Shown: piece by piece, positions 7,685 through 15,520 of the stretch
How the letters are laid out: every line of letters begins with the position of its first letter
Numbering within the stretch: position 1 is the first letter of the stretch
Assembly: GCF_000022565.1 (NCBI RefSeq)
Contig: NC_012483.1
Coordinates: 1,798,001-1,862,000 of the forward strand
Source: Acidobacterium capsulatum ATCC 51196
GTDB taxonomy: Bacteria > Acidobacteriota > Terriglobia > Terriglobales > Acidobacteriaceae
Direction of reading: 5' to 3'
DNA length: 64,000 nt
Position numbers and translations under genes: made by a program
Notes under the pieces: generated by a model
Told to the model about the DNA's origin: nothing
The model's database searches: none
Seen by the model: the letters and a program-made list of their open reading frames with translations, nothing else

Positions 7685-10363
7685 TTATTCGCAGCGCAAT
7701 GCTTCCACCGGATGAATGGATGTTGCCCTCCGGGCAGAGATTAAACACGCGGCCGTCGTGCAGACTGCAAGCAGAAACATTACTGCGAACACGACCGTAG
7801 TGCTTCCATGCCCGCTGCCCATCCACTGACTGAGAGCCTTACGCAACAACAGATCAAGAACAAAACCGCAAACCATGCCGCAGCCTGCACTCAGAACAGC
7901 AGAACGCGCAGCCACCCACAGGATGTGGGCCTTAGAGGCGCCCAACGCCATGCGAACCCCGAACTCCGTTGTCCTTTGCGCGACGCCGTAAGACACGACA
8001 CTGAAGAGTCCAACGAGAGCGAGCAGTAGCGCCATTCCTGCAAAGACTCCGAAAAGGATCGAGAAGAGGCGTTGCCGGCTCCACTCGGGATCTTGCTTCA
8101 AAGCAGTTTCCAGGGTGCTCGCGCCCGGTGAAAGTTGTTGGTTAGAAGCCACTGATGCCACCGCGGCTCGAAGCGCATGCATGTATGAAAGTGGGTCGCC
8201 CTGCGTACGAATATCGAATTGTGCATAGGGCGGAAGAAAAGTGGTGTACGGTACATAGACTGACGGCAAGACAGCTTGTCCCAGCCCATCATTCGGAATA
8301 TCACCCACAACACCAATGACGGTTCGCCAGCCGGTGCTGGACGGCGAAGTTCCCACAAGCGGACCGGAGAAAGCTAAGTTTGGAATACGGATACGCAGTC
8401 CAACTAGGTTGGCGCCCGCAGCGTAGCGGCGAGCGAAAGCCTGGTTGATGATAGCGACTCCATCGCCGCGAAGATTTTCACTCTGATCCCAGATCTGTCC
8501 CCTAAGTAACGGAATGCGGAGGGTCGAGAAGAAGTCAGGACCTACGGTCTGGATCCTTGCCCGTTGTTCTTCTTCAGAGCCGCGGCCAAGCAGTTCCACC
8601 TTCATCTGTCTTCCGCCAAAGGGCGGATGATCGTCTGTACTGATGGCAACCGAAATCACCCCGGGCACAGCAGCCATTCTCCGCCGAATCCGTTCAAAGT
8701 ATTCTGCCCGGGAGACGCGGGATTGAACACTCTTCCACTCGATTGGATCTCTCCAATGCGTCATGACGCCGACATTCAAAACATGGACTGGATTGAAGCC
8801 GAGTGGAGTTCGCGCGATCCGAAGAAACGCTCCTATGGTCGTTGCTCCCGTGGCCATGAGTAGCAAAGTCAGGGCTGTCTGGGTGGTAATCAGAGTCTTC
8901 ATTATGCGATTGCGTGAATGACCGGCGAGACGGCGATTAGACGTCTGAAGCGAGGGTCTGACTTGCGGACCGGAAAGACGCAAAGCTGGAACAAGCCCAA
9001 AAAGGAGGCCGCATGCAATAGCAGAGCCGACTGAGAATGCGAGCACCGGAAGGTTAATCCTGATCACAGATTCTGCTGGAAAGGAATTGGGAGAAAGTTG
9101 CAGAGGTAGCCTGGCAAGCCACCAGGATGCAACGGTGCCAAGAGCCGCGCCGGCAAATGAAATCACCAGAGCTTCCACCATGAGTTGACGCACGATCCGC
9201 CACCGGCTCGCGCCAAGTGCTTTGCGCACAGCAAGTTCATGCTGGCGAGATGAGCCCCGAGCCAGGAGCAGAAGAGAACAGTTAGCGCACCCTATCAGCA
9301 ACACGAAGAGCACACCGGCGAGCAGAAGATAGAGTGATCGGCCAATATTTTGCCGGTATGGAACCGCGATCGGTTGCAATTGCACACGAAACTCTTTAGG
9401 AAAATGAGCCGGTGTCACCTTCGCAAACTGATGCACAATGGCGTTCAACTCCGCATTCGCCGCTGCATGGCTTACATCAGGCTTGATCTTGATCCAGGGT
9501 GTGTACGGCGAGCCGCGCAACAAGCTATGCGAAAGATAAACGTCACCGATTCCGAGCGTGTCATTAAATTCGAAGGTCCTGGGCATGACACCAACAATGG
9601 TGTACTTGGCATGGTTTAACTCAAGCGTATGGCCAATGATTGAGCTGTCGCCCTGATAGTAAAGTTTCCAAAAGCGGTAATTCAGAGCAACGACTGGACG
9701 CCCTCCCCGCTTTGCATCAGACGGCTCAAGGAATCGGCCTAACAGTGGCTGAACGCCAAAGAACGAGGATGCATTGCTGCTCAAATAGATCGCGCTCACT
9801 CCCTGCGGCAGCGGGTTGCCGGTAATCTCGGCGTTCGCGTTACGAAAACCAAGGAGACTCGCGATGCAATTTGCATGGCCCATCGTCCGAAATTGTGATT
9901 TCGTTAAAGCAAACCACGTTGGAATGTCAGGATGCAGCTCATTGACGACGACCGGGTTCATGATGCGAGAGGAATCAGCGTACGGAAACGGATGCAGGAG
10001 AACGGCATAGATCACACTGAACATAGCGGTGGTCGCGCCAATGCCGAGCGCCAAAGAGAGAATTGCTATGGATGAAAAGCCAGGATTTCTGAAGAGGGAA
10101 CGTAAACCGTATCGGATGTCCGCGCCAATTTCATCGAAGAGACCAAGCCCGATGGCGTAGCGGTATTTCTCTTTCTGATTCCCGGGATGGCCAAGTTCAA
10201 TGAAAGCTTTGCGCTCCGCCTCTGCGGGTGTCATCCCTTGTCGAACAAGATCTTCAACGTAAGCGTCTATATGAAACCTGAACTCCTCCTCCACTGCGTC
10301 GTGAACGCCGGAACGCCTGAAGATGGCGTTGCACCAGCAACGGAAGGCTGCGAGGACACTCAT
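7685..10363 (-). CDS. ADOP-family ABC permease (MacB/FtsX-like), copy 1
   Basis: 892 residues, the layout of an acidobacterial duplicated orphan permease. An N-terminal permease prefix domain (EEEFRFHIDAYVEDLVRQGM, about 24-43) is followed by the first membrane helix (about 95-115, ILSLALGIGATTAMFS), a MacB-like periplasmic domain with WFALTKSQF and FWKLYYQGD sections, and three FtsX-type helices (about 350-470). A second copy of the helix/periplasmic/FtsX unit follows, ending RATSIHPVEALRCE. Such proteins carry both halves of a MacB-type transporter in one chain but lack their own ATPase, hence orphan. No ATPase gene is nearby. The start codon overlaps the stop of the PadR gene by 4 bases (ATGA) with a GGGGGA upstream, so the two are translationally coupled. 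Substrate unknown. Confidence 0.9.
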   Translation of the reverse strand: MSVLAAFRCWCNAIFRRSGVHDAVEEEFRFHIDAYVEDLVRQGMTPAEAERKAFIELGHPGNQKEKYRYAIGLGLFDEIGADIRYGLRSLFRNPGFSSIAILSLALGIGATTAMFSVIYAVLLHPFPYADSSRIMNPVVVNELHPDIPTWFALTKSQFRTMGHANCIASLLGFRNANAEITGNPLPQGVSAIYLSSNASSFFGVQPLLGRFLEPSDAKRGGRPVVALNYRFWKLYYQGDSSIIGHTLELNHAKYTIVGVMPRTFEFNDTLGIGDVYLSHSLLRGSPYTPWIKIKPDVSHAAANAELNAIVHQFAKVTPAHFPKEFRVQLQPIAVPYRQNIGRSLYLLLAGVLFVLLIGCANCSLLLLARGSSRQHELAVRKALGASRWRIVRQLMVEALVISFAGAALGTVASWWLARLPLQLSPNSFPAESVIRINLPVLAFSVGSAIACGLLFGLVPALRLSGPQVRPSLQTSNRRLAGHSRNRIMKTLITTQTALTLLLMATGATTIGAFLRIARTPLGFNPVHVLNVGVMTHWRDPIEWKSVQSRVSRAEYFERIRRRMAAVPGVISVAISTDDHPPFGGRQMKVELLGRGSEEEQRARIQTVGPDFFSTLRIPLLRGQIWDQSENLRGDGVAIINQAFARRYAAGANLVGLRIRIPNLAFSGPLVGTSPSSTGWRTVIGVVGDIPNDGLGQAVLPSVYVPYTTFLPPYAQFDIRTQGDPLSYMHALRAAVASVASNQQLSPGASTLETALKQDPEWSRQRLFSILFGVFAGMALLLALVGLFSVVSYGVAQRTTEFGVRMALGASKAHILWVAARSAVLSAGCGMVCGFVLDLLLRKALSQWMGSGHGSTTVVFAVMFLLAVCTTAACLISARRATSIHPVEALRCE

Positions 10364-10701
10364 ATTTCCCCCGGCTTAGCCAGCAGAATGCTGGCGACCA
10401 CGCTGGCCATGTCGGCCCACTTTTCCGTTTCCGCCTTTAACTGGCGCTTTCCCGCAGCGGTAAGCCGATAATATTTTGCTCTGCGATTATTCTCCGACTC
10501 GCCCCATTTCCCCTCAATCCAGCCCCGCCGCTCCAGGCGATAAATGGCCGTATAGAAGGAACCCTGCAGGATCTCCAGACGTTGACCAGATATCTGTTGA
10601 ATGCGCAAGAGGACCCCGTATCCATGCAGCGGGCCCAACGAAACAGCTTTCAGGATGAGCATCTCGAGGGCGCCCTGCGGCAGATTAACCGGCTTCACCA
10701 T
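10360..10701 (-). CDS. PadR-family transcriptional regulator
   Basis: 113 residues, a winged-helix PadR protein. The family signature is clear: LPQGALEMLILKAVSLGPLH at the N-terminus, GYGVLLRIQQISGQRLEILQ, then GSFYTAIYRLERRGWIEGKW (about 45-64) and the wing RRAKYYRLTAAGKRQL (about 73-88). PadR proteins repress their own operon and are released by ligand or stress. This one is the first gene of a PadR-permease-membrane protein unit. A perfect 10-bp inverted repeat immediately upstream of its ATG, containing the ribosome binding site, is a likely self-operator. Confidence 0.92.
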   Translation of the reverse strand: MVKPVNLPQGALEMLILKAVSLGPLHGYGVLLRIQQISGQRLEILQGSFYTAIYRLERRGWIEGKWGESENNRRAKYYRLTAAGKRQLKAETEKWADMASVVASILLAKPGEI

Positions 10702-10703
10702 AG

Positions 10704-10759
10704 TTCTCCTATTTGGAATAGGAGAATATATCGATCTCTCCTATGCGGTCAAGGAGAGA
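10704..10759 (-). promoter_or_regulatory. Putative PadR operator with two inverted repeats
   Basis: TTCTCCTATT (10704-10713) and AATAGGAGAA (10717-10726) form a perfect 10-bp inverted repeat with a 3-base spacer, ending 3 bases from the PadR start codon. On the coding (minus) strand the proximal arm is the AGGAGA ribosome binding site. The same site could therefore bind dimeric PadR on DNA or fold the mRNA and hide the ribosome site. A second inverted repeat, TCTCTCC (10735-10741) and GGAGAGA (10753-10759), repeats the TCTCC theme upstream. Confidence 0.6.
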
Positions 10760-10861
10760 GTGTCGGGCCTGAACGCGCTTTTAGTTCGAACAGAATTCTT
10801 GGGCTGCACGCTGAACAATGCGGCGCATTGAGCTTGAACCTTAATTAACCACACTCCTCGA

Positions 10862-10878
10862 GCGCGATAAAATCGCGC
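10862..10878 (+). promoter_or_regulatory. Palindrome in the leader of the first Uma2 gene
   Basis: GCGCGAT (10862-10868) and ATCGCGC (10872-10878) form a perfect 7-bp stem with an AAA loop, ending one base before the Uma2 start codon. It could act as an operator or hide the translation start. In the second copy of the gene (61156) the left arm is absent because the duplication begins inside it, so the two copies may be expressed differently. Confidence 0.4.
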
Positions 10879-11578
10879 CATGAAGAGAATTCTCGAACTT
10901 CCGGAGGACAAGAACATCTCCGTTGTCATCCGGCCAGCTCTCTCCAATCCGGAGTTCGAGGAGTTGTGCGCAGCGAATCCCGGCCTGGACCTTGAACGCA
11001 CCAGGGACGGAGCAATCCTCGTGAACACACTTGCGAGTTGTGCTGCCAGCGATGCAAACTCGGAGATCAATGCGCAGCTGCGAGTCTGGTGGTGGACTCA
11101 TTCGAGAGGAAAAGTCTTCGGCTCCTCAACAGGTGTGTGGCTTCCGGATGGTTCCTCCATGAGCCCGGATGCAGCCTATGCCACCGAGGAACAGCTCTCC
11201 GCCCTCACGGCAGTAGATCTGTTCCAGTTTCTGAAGTTCGCACCTGCTTTTGTCGTTGAGCTTAGCCCTTCAGCGAAGCGGCTGGCCGAGACAAGGGAGA
11301 AGATGGAGCGCTGGATTGGAAATGGCGCGCTACTTGGATGGTTGATTGACCCGCAAAGCGAATCTGTAACGATCTACGAGCACGACCAGCCGGCGCACAC
11401 GGAGACAGGCCCATCTCTTCGCGGGACCGGTCCTGTCGACGGATTTGTGCTTAGCTTGGACCGGGTTTGGGCCGCCAATAGAATGAAGCACTAATTTCTT
11501 CCACCCGTTGCTCGGAATTGCTGTTCGGTGATCGATTGGGTCCAGTCCGCACCGGCAAAGAATTTATTCGTATCAATC
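10867..11578 (+). repeat. 712-bp duplicated segment, copy 1
   Basis: This stretch aligns with 61143-61854 over its whole length with substitutions only and no insertions or deletions by my reading. It covers the Uma2 gene, 13 bases before it and about 84 bases after it. Beyond both ends the sequences diverge, although each copy is followed shortly by a member of the dispersed repeat family (11603 and 61888). Confidence 0.85.
10880..11494 (+). CDS. Uma2-family PD-(D/E)XK nuclease-like protein, copy 1
   Basis: 204 residues, Uma2 (DUF820) family, a compact restriction-endonuclease fold found in many copies in cyanobacteria and acidobacteria; the biological role is unknown. The visible core is SMSPDAAYAT (about 93-102), FVVELSPSAKRLAETREKME (about 123-142) and LLGWLIDPQ (about 150-158). 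These supply the D...ExS...K pattern expected for the metal-dependent nuclease site. It stands alone between divergently oriented PadR genes. A second copy at 61156-61770 differs by about 10 residues. The start ATG 10880 is preceded by a palindrome rather than a clear ribosome site. Confidence 0.85.
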   Translation: MKRILELPEDKNISVVIRPALSNPEFEELCAANPGLDLERTRDGAILVNTLASCAASDANSEINAQLRVWWWTHSRGKVFGSSTGVWLPDGSSMSPDAAYATEEQLSALTAVDLFQFLKFAPAFVVELSPSAKRLAETREKMERWIGNGALLGWLIDPQSESVTIYEHDQPAHTETGPSLRGTGPVDGFVLSLDRVWAANRMKH

Positions 11579-11602
11579 TGGGATCAGCAAACTGTGCCCG
11601 AG

Positions 11603-11733
11603 CAAGTTGACGTAAAACGGGCAACGCGCTCGCTTGGGCCTGAAATGGCCCGCGGGGCGGCACAAGGACGCGTCGGCGACTACGCGGCAAGGTGGATAGA
11701 GGAACACTGCCCCGTTTTTCGGGACCTATTTTT
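11603..11733 (+). repeat. Dispersed intergenic repeat, copy A
   Basis: Member of a repeat family whose core reads GTAAAACGGGCAACGCGCTC and continues through a GCGTCGGCGACTACGCGGCA block; here the core begins at about 11612. Related copies are at 15080, 18328, 21615, 22246 and 61888. In this copy GGGCC and GGCCC (about 11636-11650) can pair around TGAAAT. The rest of the 11495-11945 gap holds no gene I can support. Confidence 0.75.
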
Positions 11734-11915
11734 ATTCGGCGTGCGTAAATATCGGTGGATGAGTGATTTGGGCTGAAGTCGACAGTTGAGATTTGAACTG
11801 GTCCGCTCCCAAACTGATCACTGACTTTGGCGGCGCATATGCAGGACGGAAGCGACGGCATTTCAGAAACTCTGAAGACCTCGGATTGACAAATTTAGCA
11901 TCCACGTCGCAGACT

Positions 11916-11939
11916 TCTCCCGTAGATATCTATGGGAGA
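11916..11939 (+). promoter_or_regulatory. Putative operator of the second PadR gene
   Basis: A 24-bp near-perfect palindrome: TCTCCC (11916-11921) mirrors GGGAGA (11934-11939), with TAGATATCTA in the centre and one G/T mismatch pair. The distal arm is the ribosome binding site for the GTG start at 11946. The layout, a TCTCC/GGAGA inverted repeat that contains the Shine-Dalgarno sequence, is the same as at 10704-10726. Confidence 0.6.
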
Positions 11940-11945
11940 GGGTGA

Positions 11946-12287
11946 GTGCGGAAGCAAACTGACCAATTGCAGGGAACGCTCGATCTGCTCGTGTTGAAGA
12001 CCTTGGAGCGCGGTCCGATGCATGGCTGGGGAATTACCGTGCACATTGAGCGGGTTTCTGATGCCATGCTGCGCGTGGAAGAAGGCTCGCTCTACCCGGC
12101 ATTGCACCGCATGGAGAAGGAGGGTTGGATCGCGGCCTCATGGGGGCAGAGCGAGAATAACCGTCGGGCACGCTTTTACCGGCTTACACCGCGTGGGCGC
12201 CGTCAACTTGAGGTTGAGCGCGAGAATTGGGAGCGAGTCACTGGTGCAGTGGCGCTGATTGTCAATTTCAGCGGCAATGCGATTTAA
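11946..12287 (+). CDS. PadR-family transcriptional regulator
   Basis: 113 residues starting at GTG 11946 with GGGAGAGG about 5 bases upstream. PadR hallmarks are [20 protein letters not shown] (about 10-29), [20 protein letters not shown] (about 44-63) and the wing [20 protein letters not shown] (about 71-90). It is 10 bases upstream of an ADOP permease start and presumably represses that operon. No start-codon ATG is available nearby in frame, and the GTG fits the family N-terminus. Confidence 0.92.
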   Translation: MRKQTDQLQGTLDLLVLKTLERGPMHGWGITVHIERVSDAMLRVEEGSLYPALHRMEKEGWIAASWGQSENNRRARFYRLTPRGRRQLEVERENWERVTGAVALIVNFSGNAI

Positions 12288-12297
12288 CAGGGGGATT

Positions 12298-14925
12298 ATG
12301 AGGTTGCTCAATCGCATTCGAAGAACTCTCCGTCCAAAGGAGTTCCAGCGCGATCTAGACGATGAGTTCAGGTTCCACATGGATATGCGAGAACAGAAGA
12401 ACCGCGAGGAGGGAATGTCCGGGCGAGAGGCGCGGCGTTCGGCGCGGCTCCAATTCGGGAATCCCACGGCATGGAGCGAACGCACCAGCGAGGTTGACCG
12501 GTTGCTATTACCGTTGAGCGTTCTCGAAGATTTGCGCTATGGAGTGCGCCAACTGTGGAGGAGCCCCGCTTTCACAATAACCGCGGTGCTGACACTGGCC
12601 CTCGGCATCGGAGCCAACACGACGATCTTCAGCGTCGCGGATGCGGTCCTGTTGCGACCGCTTCCATATCCTGACGCGAGCCGCATGGTCGTAATTCACG
12701 AGCGGATGCCGAAGGGCGGGACCCTCAATGACTCCTGGTCGGATTTTCAGGACTGGAAGGCGCAGAATCACGCCTTCGATCGGATGGCAGTTATTCAGAA
12801 CGCTCCGCTCGCCCTTGACGTCGCTGGAGCACAGCATTCGTTGCCGGGCGCGTTCGTGAGCAATTCCTTTTTCGGTATGTTCGGGATCAACCCAGTCGTT
12901 GGAAGAGCCTTCACGAGAGCCGAAGCCAACCCGAATTCGGCACCCGCAGCAGTCGTCAGCTATTCCTTTTGGCAGCGCTATCTGTCAGCTGACAACAAAG
13001 CTTTCGGCAAGCCGATTCGTCTTGATGGGCAGGCAGTTACCGTGGTTGGCGTGCTGCCGCGCAGCTTTTGGGTGCCGTGGGGCGAATATCAGGTTTACCT
13101 GCCAATCGGGCAGAAAGCGGACACTGCTCAGTTTAGGAATCGCGCCGATCATCCCGGCCTGCAGGTGATCGCAACGCTGCGGCGAGGCGTTACGATTCAG
13201 GCGGCTCGTTCAGAAATGGGAGGCATTATGCGGCGGCTTGGCCGCGCTTATCCTCAGTCCAATCGTGGTGAAATGGCTGTACTAAAGCCGCTGCTGGAGC
13301 AATTTGTCGGTCAGGCGCGGGAAATTCTGATGCTTCTGCTGGGAGCAACGGGACTCATCCTGCTGCTCGCCTGCGTGAATATTGCCAACATGGTTTTGGC
13401 TCGCTCAGCCACGCGACAGCGGGAGTTCGCTGTACGTGTCGCCTTGGGTGCGGGGCGGGCACGTCTTTTTCGGCAGGCGCTCACGGAAAACCTGCCGGTC
13501 GCCGTATTAGGTGGGGCCGCGGGAGTAGGATTGGCGGCGCTGGCAATTCGGCCGCTCGTGGGTCTCTATCCTCACCAGCTGTTCCGGTTACAGTCAGCTC
13601 ATATTAGCAGTGCAGCGCTTGGGTTCACGGTCTGCATCTGCATCGCCTCATGGTTGCTCTTCGGCATGATTCCGGCAGTGGCGGCCAGTCGGCGCACCAG
13701 AACCACCGGCCTGCTGCACTCGGCCACGCCAGCTAGCCGCGTATCAACTCGCGGGCGGCTGCGTGCAGTTCTGCTGGTGGCGGAGATCGCAATTGCGCTG
13801 GTGGTCACAGTTTGCGCAGGTCTGTTGACCCGAAGTTTATCCGCAGTCGTACATGTGGATCCCGGTTTTCGCTCGGCACACGTTCTGGCTATCGAAAATG
13901 TCGACGCCCGGCATCAGGGGATGTCGGCACGAAACCTGGAGTTCTATCGCGAACTCCTTACGCGCCTTCGGCATTTGCCAGGCGTCAAGGACGCGGCTGC
14001 TGCAATGCAGCTTCCGCTGACCGGCGCTTACTGGACATCCCCATATAGTCCGGATGGTCACAAACATCTGGTCAATACCCAGGAACCGTGGACGGAGATC
14101 AATGTAGTCCTGCCCGGATATTTCCACACAATGGGTATTCGCTTATTGAGTGGTCGACTTTTCAGCAATGTCGATAGCGCCGGATCGGCACCAGTGGCGG
14201 TGGTCAACGAGTCTATGGAGCGTTCGCTCCGGAGTTCAGAAGGCTCGGACGGGCAACTTTATGTGCAGTACGCGCCACATGCGGCGATGCGAGTGGTCGG
14301 GGTAGTTGCGGATGTGAAGCAGTTCAGTCTCGATCGCGCGGACATGCCCGAGGTGTATGTGCCCGCCGCACAGGCACCGATACCGGCAATGAACATCGTC
14401 CTGAGGACAGATGGAAACCCAGGTACCCTGGCCCATGCTGCCATCGCTGTCGTCCATGACTTTGACGGGAACCAGCCGTCATTGCAAGCCGTGAGGATGG
14501 ACGCTTTGCTCGACAACGGACTCGGCAATCGCCGGTTTGAGACCCTCCTGCTTGGCCTCTTCGACGCGTTGGCGTTGGTGCTCGCGGTTGTCGGCGTCGC
14601 TGGTGTCGTGTCCTATCTGGTCGAGCAACGGACGCACGAAATCGGCGTCCGCATGGCGCTTGGAGCAAGCAGGTCGGACGTGCTGCGCATGATAGTGTTA
14701 GATCACACGGTCCGGCTTGCTGCTTTGGGTATCGCGATCGGCATTGTGGCCGCATTCGGCTTGGCCCGTCTCCTCGACAACCAACTGTATGGTGTGGGTC
14801 CCACCGATCCGATAACCTTCATTTCTGCCTCGTTCCTGCTCCTGGCCGCCGTAGTCCTGGCGAGTTTGTTTCCGACACGGCGCGCGATCTCGATCGATCC
14901 TATAGTCGCCCTCCGTTGCGAATGA
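12298..14925 (+). CDS. ADOP-family ABC permease, copy 2
   Basis: 875 residues from ATG 12298, which has an AGGGGG ribosome site 3-8 bases upstream; the frame is open from 12259 but that part overlaps the PadR gene. Prefix domain with DLDDEFRFHMDMREQKNREE (about 19-38), first membrane helix around VLTLALGIGANTTIFSVADA (about 97-116), MacB-like periplasmic domain, FtsX helices (about 360-480), then the duplicated half ending RRAISIDPIVALRCE. As with its paralogues there is no ATPase gene beside it. The pair with PadR is a self-contained unit. Predicted inner-membrane protein with two large periplasmic domains; substrate unknown. Confidence 0.9.
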   Translation: MRLLNRIRRTLRPKEFQRDLDDEFRFHMDMREQKNREEGMSGREARRSARLQFGNPTAWSERTSEVDRLLLPLSVLEDLRYGVRQLWRSPAFTITAVLTLALGIGANTTIFSVADAVLLRPLPYPDASRMVVIHERMPKGGTLNDSWSDFQDWKAQNHAFDRMAVIQNAPLALDVAGAQHSLPGAFVSNSFFGMFGINPVVGRAFTRAEANPNSAPAAVVSYSFWQRYLSADNKAFGKPIRLDGQAVTVVGVLPRSFWVPWGEYQVYLPIGQKADTAQFRNRADHPGLQVIATLRRGVTIQAARSEMGGIMRRLGRAYPQSNRGEMAVLKPLLEQFVGQAREILMLLLGATGLILLLACVNIANMVLARSATRQREFAVRVALGAGRARLFRQALTENLPVAVLGGAAGVGLAALAIRPLVGLYPHQLFRLQSAHISSAALGFTVCICIASWLLFGMIPAVAASRRTRTTGLLHSATPASRVSTRGRLRAVLLVAEIAIALVVTVCAGLLTRSLSAVVHVDPGFRSAHVLAIENVDARHQGMSARNLEFYRELLTRLRHLPGVKDAAAAMQLPLTGAYWTSPYSPDGHKHLVNTQEPWTEINVVLPGYFHTMGIRLLSGRLFSNVDSAGSAPVAVVNESMERSLRSSEGSDGQLYVQYAPHAAMRVVGVVADVKQFSLDRADMPEVYVPAAQAPIPAMNIVLRTDGNPGTLAHAAIAVVHDFDGNQPSLQAVRMDALLDNGLGNRRFETLLLGLFDALALVLAVVGVAGVVSYLVEQRTHEIGVRMALGASRSDVLRMIVLDHTVRLAALGIAIGIVAAFGLARLLDNQLYGVGPTDPITFISASFLLLAAVVLASLFPTRRAISIDPIVALRCE

Positions 14926-15079
14926 CACTACGACAAGGAATATGCGTAGGTGAACAACGTGGAACAAACACGAATTACGCACTAATTTCGTATTCCTCCT
15001 GACACTGGCTGCCGGCCAGCGACCTCATGTGCGATGTCATTAAGCGCATTATCGCCAACTCGCTCTTCTAGACGAGATA

Positions 15080-15213
15080 GGTACCGGTATGTCGGCCAGG
15101 CTCCATGGACTGCGTCCCGTCAAGTTGCCGTAAAACGGGCGACGCGCTCTCTTGGTCCAGATCGCCGACGGCTTGGGCACAAGGGCGCGTTGGCGACGAT
15201 GCGGCAGGGTGGA
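15080..15213 (+). repeat. Dispersed intergenic repeat, copy B
   Basis: Copy B includes the upstream part of the unit (GGTACCGGTATGTCGGCCAG) and the core GTAAAACGGGCGACGCGCTC starting at 15130. It is most like copy D (21615), sharing TCTCTTGGTCCAGATCGCC and GGCTTGGGCACAAGGGCGCG. It lies in the 595-base gap between two permease genes, where I see no gene. Confidence 0.75.
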
Positions 15214-15520
15214 TTGCGGGAGCGTCTGGATGAGTGGTTTGGCCGGTTAACAGCCCAACGCACTCACCCACGGCGATTTATGCACGCCCAATAGGATAGG
15301 TCCTAGGAAAACGGGGGAGGCGCCAACGACGGCAGGATGAGCCCGCAGTTCAGCAAGACTGACCATCTGTCGCGTGGGTTTTGCACTGCGACGTGTCCGC
15401 CTTTGAACACTGTTGGTTGATTCCGGACACCCGATTGCGGTTGCCAGGATGCGCAGTACGTGTAGAATCAGCTACTTGTCTGACTGAAGCGGTGGCAGGG
15501 AAATTGCACGGGAGGAAGTC

